Below, piece by piece: positions 58,390 to 64,000 of a stretch of DNA of 64,000 nt. Numbering within the stretch: the stretch's first letter is position 1; each line of letters starts with the position of its first letter. This DNA is from Silene latifolia (lineage: Eukaryota; Streptophyta; Magnoliopsida; Caryophyllales; Caryophyllaceae): positions 221,864,292 to 221,928,291 of the forward strand of contig NC_133534.1 of the NCBI RefSeq assembly GCF_048544455.1, read 5' to 3'. The translations under genes were made by a program, and so were the position numbers. A model generated the notes under the pieces. It was not told where the DNA came from, searched no databases, and worked only from the letters and a program-made list of their open reading frames with translations.

Positions 58390-61200
58390 CTACTCAACAT
58401 CTTCCGTCGGACCAGTCCTGGTCTCACTAGGAGTCGCCGCCAACGCAGACACCACCACCTGCTCAGACTCCCTCTCCGGAGAACTCTCCAGCGTCTCCTG
58501 CTCCATCACGACGCGAAGCTCCTCCGCCGCAACCAACTGAGCCCTGAGAGAGGCAATCTCCGCAGCTCGTCCTCACGACGCCTCAAATCCTGGTCCCGAC
58601 GGATGATCCCCAACTTCTGGGCCTCGATCGTCGATCTGGCTACCTCCAACTCAGCACGGACCCGAGCAAGCTCCGTCGGATCCGCAGTACCCTACAAAAC
58701 ACAATAACAGATCCTCAAGATCTAAAAACGTGAAATGCAACACAAAATACACAAAAACAGCACACAAGAGTACCTGAGAAAGCCGAGCCTCCCTCGCAGC
58801 CAGGTCACTAGCAAGCGCTCTCCAGCGGTTAGCCGTCCGCCACAAGTTCTGATGACTAACGGTCGTCACCTGCAAATCAAAAATGTCCTTCAATACAATG
58901 TAAGGCAAAGTACGACCAAGGAAAGTGTTCGAATCAAGAACTCACCCTCAGAACGATCAACCTCCACTCCATGTCAGCCTTGGTCACCTTGGCTACCGCA
59001 GGCTCCGGTAAGCGCAGCTGAAGCTCCTCTCCGCCCGGCCCCTGAAAGGTAGTCTCCGTCGGGAAAGCTAGGGGCTGAGTCCTCATCAGCAGGTCGACTC
59101 CCTACCATTTGGATCCACATCAAAGACGACAAACCCTTCTATCAAGAGAGACAATGAAAACAAAAGAACAGAGGAAAATATACCTCGATCGGGTACCAAG
59201 CAAGCCTCGACAACCGGAAGGTGTCGTAGTCAACGTCCCGCAGCAACATCTCCTCACCTCCATGACCGTGAAGGTGCTCCTCAACCTCGTCGGGGGTCGA
59301 CTCCTGGAACAACACCCTAGGCGGGTCGACCGGTACCACAAAATTCTCAGTAAAGCACTGACGAGCTAAACGCTCGCCCAGGTACCAAACCGGCTCGATC
59401 GCCGTCTCCAAGTACAAACGCAGAGAGATGCGAGGCCGCAAACGCTCCCTGATGGCAGTCGGTACGCCCGTGTAGTGCTCTCAAGGCCGCCCAACAAACT
59501 GCATTCAAAACAAAGCTACTCAACCAACTGGGGGCTTCATAAGCTACCTAGTCATCCTATCTCTATCTATTTCTATAAAGGAGAAGGGCAGGAGAACAAG
59601 AGCTTACGCCAGCAATCCGAAGCTTGTTCACGCGACGCCTGCAGTCCTCGTAAGTCGATTTAATCGACTTCTTCCGAGCCACCGTCCAACCCTTCACAAC
59701 AGGGTAGGTCGAGGGAACACCGCCTGTGGTCCCCGGACGCAGAAGAGTGAAGTAAGCATAAAACCAAGCCTGTAATCAAACACAGCAAACACAAATCAGC
59801 CAATTTCTCAAAAATTGCCAAAATCAAAATCAAAATCAAACTAAAAAAAACTACTACAAAAAAATGCTCGTACCTCAAAGATGAGGCCGGGACCAACTAA
59901 AGCAGGGGCACTACCCTCTCTCACTGACTCCGGATGCACCACCGCGTGCAAGTACTGAGTGAAACTCGCCAGAGCCAGCGTAACCCAATCAAACTGACCC
60001 AAAGTGTCGAAGTCAGTAAGGAGAGGAAGCACTTTGGTCGACAAGCGCTCACCCTTATCACCAAAGTACGTGGCACCCAAGAAGTACCACAACCACAGCC
60101 GCGCCTCCTTCGTGTCATCCTCAACCTATGCCTCCGGACTCTCCAACGACGCCGGAGTAACACCGGCCACCCTCCCAGTGAAGTGGTCCTTCACGTACGA
60201 ACTAGCGATCAAGTACGGAGTGACGTCGGAAGGCTCCGGCAAGGCAGTACCGATCAGACGGGTAACCGCAAGAGAGGACACTCTCTTCGCCGTCTCGGTA
60301 AACTCAACAGGCAACTCGCCGCAGGGAAGGCCGGATACCATGGCAAAGTCCTCTAAACTCACGCCGACCTCCCCAAACTCCATGTGGAACGACGACGTCG
60401 TATCCCAGTACCGATCCAACATGGCGCGGATCAGACACAGGTTCGCCCTAATCGTAGACCTGTGAATATCCCGCCAAGCTACCACTAACGGCCCAAAAGC
60501 CGACCTCTCTATTAACGCCCTCGCCCCGGCTCAGAGAACGTCATAGAAACCCAGGCAGGTAGTGAAGCCCGAGAAAGTCCTCATGGTCCCGATCTCCTGA
60601 AATCAAAAACAAACAACGTCAGAATGTCTATTCAGGCCTGACGCTTCAAAAACGGCAAAGGTTCTATCCAGGAACACGACTTACCAAGCCCTCGTGAGCA
60701 CGGTAGGAGATGTGCCTGTCCAGTCAAAGCAACAACTGGCTACCGTCAAAACCCTCGGCCCAAGCAGGCGCCGCCCGCAAGTGCAACCCCCGTGGGGCTG
60801 TAGCTCGTCTGGCCCTCCAACTCGCGACGTCAGCATCATCCTCGACTGTCTCCGCCCTCCGTCTCTTATGGCCACGAGACTCCACATGACAGATGGGGCC
60901 CATCTCTACGACCCTGGTGACGTTCTGTAACGTCCGTCTGGTCGCCCGGGGACGACGCTCCCTCGTAGAAACCCTCCTTCCGGAGGTACCAGCCTCAGAC
61001 CCGGTCCCGAGCTCTCCCGATGTGATAGCCCCAACAACGGGCACCTCAGGCTCCTCAACGGCCCCCGCGGCCCCAACAGTCTGCTCAGGAGGTCCCTCCT
61101 CCTCAGTAACGTCCTCTACAACCACGGCGGGTGTGCTAGCCAGAGTACCAACGGCCCCCGCCCCAAACAACTCCTCGAGAGTCGAAGCAAGGGACTCGGC
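58390..61200 (-). pseudogene. Plant mobile domain gene, copy 2 (PMD2), nonsense-riddled
   Basis: Seven exons can be drawn on the minus strand: 61200-60685, 60596-59874, 59769-59608, 59498-59184, 59101-58946, 58869-58774 and 58691-58390, all with GT-AG introns. Lengths 162, 315, 156 and 96 nt match PMD1 exons 2-5 (162, 315, 153, 93). The first exon encodes an acidic linker and an Arg/Lys-rich stretch (HKRRRAE) like a nuclear signal. The core has FHMEFGEVGVSLEDF. Stops interrupt it at 60726-60724, 60533-60531, 60128-60126 and 59483-59481. At the last of these PMD1 has Trp (TGG). One base is lost in the last exon between DELRR and IASLRAQL, which otherwise encodes the same coiled coil as PMD1. 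The true first ATG is not settled. Confidence 0.78.
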
Positions 61201-61777
61201 CTGTCCCGAACACTCTCCAACAAAAAAAAAAATGTCAGCCGAAATTTCGGCATTACGACGGCGTAAATTGGACAAGTCCGAAAAAAAAACAAAACACAAC
61301 CTGCAAAGCAAAACAAGGGCAATCCCGCCCAAAATCCAACCAAACAAAACCATTCAAAAAAAACACAAAAAAACCACTCACCTCTCTTTTCAAGCAAAAG
61401 ATGAGTCAAAACCAAAAAAGCCGGCATTCCAAGACCCCTACAAGGTCCGCCAACTAACCAAAATACATTCCCAATGCAATGGGGTATTTTTCTACGGCTA
61501 AAAAAGGCAACTCATACGCCAATTTGAGCACAAACCGGTCAAAAATTCAAAAACGACCGCAAAAAGGCAAACATGATTTTATCACGCCTCAAAGCGACCT
61601 AAACTACCAATAAGGTCCATTCTAAGGCAAACTGACTCAATTCAAGCACAAACAGGTGCTTATTTTGTCAGACATAAGACCGTCACAAAAGGCAAAAATT
61701 CCAAACTTTGCCCACGATACCCAACGAAGGTCCGTAAATGGCGAATACGGGTTTTCCCAACTACAATGCAACCTAGT
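61201..61777. other. Upstream region or 5' intron of PMD2
   Basis: T-rich on the minus strand before the exon at 61200, consistent with a polypyrimidine tract. A/C-rich CAAAAACCGG-like sequence follows further out. No gene was recognised. Confidence 0.45.
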
Positions 61778-63207
61778 TGACAGGGCAGTCGTATACCTAT
61801 CAAAAATAACCAACTGGCTCTAACTAATATAGCTAGGGAAGTCTGGTCGATCTCCACAGGGAAATGGGAAAATGTCGGCTTTGTCTAAGTTTGTCACGGT
61901 AACCAAATTGGGGGTTTTAATTGGGTTGTTGTTCTAAACTAATAAGAATAAGAGAGAGAGAGAGAGAGAAAACAGAGAAAAAGGATAAAACAGATAAGGA
62001 AAGCAGCTAAGACAGACGGTTCACCATGATCATTCAGTCAAGTAATCTAAGTCTCAGGTCAATACAAGTATGGTCTGAGGAGCAGTGAATATCTCCTTCC
62101 GGTCTCAATTCGCCCTAAAGCACAGATAGCTTAGCTTCCGCCCTCACTACAGTGCCCTAATGTTCGCTACGAGTCTCACCCCTTCCAACCTTCCGGTCCA
62201 GGTCAAGGTTTACTACGATAAAAATGTCTAATTGCGTCGACTCAATTAGACAGATACAATTAACTGCAGCGATTAACAACAAAGACTACACAAGCATTAA
62301 CCTAATATGGCAACTACTATTCCTTCATAATCATGGATCCCCTAGCCTTAGCAAGAGGGAATTAGCTATGCATCACCATTGAATTAACAACAATAACATA
62401 TAAATGATAGGAATTAAACATGATAATAAAAATAAGATGGAAACAAATAAGCAATTGCAAAATAACGGAAGAGGGGAAATAAAAGCACTAATTCTATTAA
62501 GAATAAGAACAAGAATTAAAAGGGAATAGCAATACCGAATACAAGTTCAAATCCGAGTAGCAAAAGAGTAGCAGGAAGGTAAAAATGAAGAGGCAGTAGA
62601 AGTTTTTCTAGTGAAAAGTGAATGAGGGAATGTTACGCAGTCTACTGTATTAGTAGTATGCGAAAATCCTCTCTAAACCTAATCCATAGCTTAATTACAA
62701 AAGCCCATACGAAATTAGGCGGAAAAAAGTCTATTACAGGCCAAACCACTCGATCGAGTGGAAATAAACCACTCGATCGAGTAACTAAGCGTAAAACCCC
62801 TCGATCGAGTGGAAATAAACCACTCGATCGAGTAACTCCTTGTATTGCCTACATGATTGTATACTGGGACTGCTCGATCGAGTAACCTTCAGTATATAAA
62901 GCATTCGATCGACTAGAAAAGTAGTCGATCGAGCTATCTTGGTACGTTTAGGCACTAAACACCTTCCGAAACCAGCTCATGCGTCTTCAAAGTGATAGAT
63001 TCCAAGCTCCGGCTCCTTGTTCTCCATAAATGCATGCAAATGGGACGAGTTTAGGCTCGATTTAGCTCCTCTTTGGTTTATTCCTGCAATTTACATAAAA
63101 CGAACCAAAGTAGAATATTCGGGGGCATTTGTAGCTAGATGCCACATAAATAGTACAGAAATGCGTGTAAAAATGACGTAAAAACCTTATATAAAATACA
63201 CGCATCA
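61778..63207 (-). repeat. Athila-type solo LTR
   Basis: On the minus strand it starts TGATGCGTG and ends GACTGCCCTGTCA. It is flanked by the perfect 5-bp duplication CTAGT (61773-61777 and 63208-63212). Its start and the ATGCATGCATTTA, GACCGGAAGGTTGG and GGGGTGAGACTCG stretches match the LTR at 45586-47071, but it is a diverged family. There is no PBS or PPT at either side, so it is the product of LTR-LTR recombination. It contains a (GA)n run near 61947-61968 and CTCGATCGAG palindromes at 62748-62935. Confidence 0.85.
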
Positions 63208-63212
63208 CTAGT

Positions 63213-64000
63213 GGGACCCACTACCCAAGCAAATAAACTTGGCATTGCGAAATGAGACGGTTTCTCACCTCACTCACGTTTTTCGAGCATAGGGAGCGGG
63301 AACGGGGACCAAAATGCAAACTAAAAGCACCTCTATACTCCTAAACAGGTTTCTAACCTAATGCAATCATCAATTTCACTCAAAATGGGCTCAATCGAAA
63401 ACGCCCAATTCAATTTTTTCTAGGGTAAAATTCGCCCTAATCCAATTAAGTTAAAGATCAACAAATTTAAATGGATTCATGAGGGAATGCATACCGTGAG
63501 ATGACATTGTTGATGATAGCACGAATCCAAGCGAGCTAGAAGGTCCAACAATGGCGATCTAAGCTTGTTTTTTGTCGAAATTTGAAGAAGACGAAATGAT
63601 GAATGGAATGCAGCCTGAACTCGCGTCTTTTACAGAAAAAAGGGAAGCCCCTTTGGTTCGCAAGGAGGCTCGCACCTCAATCAGGGCTCCCCTTGCTTTT
63701 TCCCCGAAATTTGGGCTTTGGCCCAATTTCACATATTAAACTTCGAATTTTCATTGACGATATCAAAGGTCGTCATTTTCTCAAAGACAAAAACAAATAG
63801 TGGAAATTTAAATTCGCTATTTTCGAAAATTTCAAACGAATGGCGATCAAAACCGCCAACTTCAAAATAATGGTGAAATCAAAGTTCACTATTTTCCTTC
63901 AAAAATTTCAAAAGTAATAGTGAAGATTCCAAATTCACTATTTTCTTCAAATTTCAAACGGCGGCATATAAACCGTCACTTCAATTAATAGTGAAGATTC
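63213..64000. other. Probable 5' region of PMD2 with inverted AATAGTGAA units
   Basis: A minus-strand ATG at 63507-63505 begins ATGTCATCTCACG and is followed at once by GTATGC, a possible short first exon; phase does not fit the next mapped exon, so it is only a candidate. The minus strand above it has GGTGCGAGCCTCC, related to the GC-rich promoter motif. From 63780 to the end, AATAGTGAA and TTCACTATT units alternate. No other gene was seen. Confidence 0.35.

Noticed and set aside
63495..63507. First coding exon of PMD2 (ATG plus donor)
   Set aside because: Leaves one base of phase that does not fit the exon starting at 61200; kept as a candidate in the region note only.
1..64000. CRISPR arrays, bacterial operons, tRNA or rRNA genes
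   Set aside because: Regular arrays seen here are tandem or subterminal repeats without spacers; introns and element types are eukaryotic; no cloverleaf or rRNA stretch was recognised by eye.

Overview
This window is plant nuclear DNA from a repeat-rich eudicot genome. It has spliceosomal introns, a mitochondrial-type PPR gene, and plant-specific Tat, Athila, Tekay-like, copia, CACTA, MULE and MITE sequences. The repeat families would fit a Caryophyllales genome, but that is an impression from sequence style and not proven. Only one gene looks like an ordinary cellular gene: a three-exon PPR gene at 22053-25239. Almost everything else is mobile DNA in nested layers.

Layout. 1-525: right end of a CACTA transposon with its subterminal repeat array. 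599-5061 (+): a plant-mobile-domain gene (PMD1, six exons visible, open throughout) followed by a DUF7745-like gene (frameshifted). 5598-15506 (-): gag-pol and 5' LTR of a Tat-lineage Ty3/gypsy element, convergent with those two genes. 16229-16516: PIF-like MITE. 16749-21730 (+): decayed Ty1/copia element with both short LTRs. 22053-25239 (+): PPR gene. 26891-33238: a MULE with 73-bp TIRs and an 8-bp TSD. It carries a broken PMD gene (+), a FAR1-type gene (-) and a third small decayed gene (-). 33325-34435: two more MITEs. 34609-41826 (-): a recently inserted LTR element of Tekay type with a non-coding interior, inside the LTR of a second Tat element. 42517-44456 (+): pol relic of that second Tat element. 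45586-51254 (+): Athila-type non-autonomous element. 51255-54118 (-): a 2.9-kb Tekay-type LTR inserted in the Athila 3' LTR. 55881-61200 (-): a second DUF7745-like gene and a second PMD gene, both pseudogenes. 61778-63207 (-): an Athila-type solo LTR with perfect 5-bp TSD.

How parts relate. The pair PMD then DUF7745, same strand, PMD upstream, occurs twice (599-5061 and 61200-55881). Each pair is convergent with a Tat pol region (12332-5598 and 42517-44456). PMD exon lengths match between copies (162, 315, 153/156, 93/96). Both DUF7745 genes have a TATA box at the same distance from the ATG, and GC-rich GAAGAGGCGC-type motifs sit upstream; the same motif lies near the TATA box of the Tat LTR. 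The simplest reading is that PMD and DUF7745 are antisense accessory genes in the long 3' region of giant Tat elements. They have their own promoters, and their introns survive retrotransposition because they are antisense to the genomic RNA. Extra ORFs in Tat elements are known; the paired, intron-bearing, LTR-promoter-like arrangement is the part most worth a second look.
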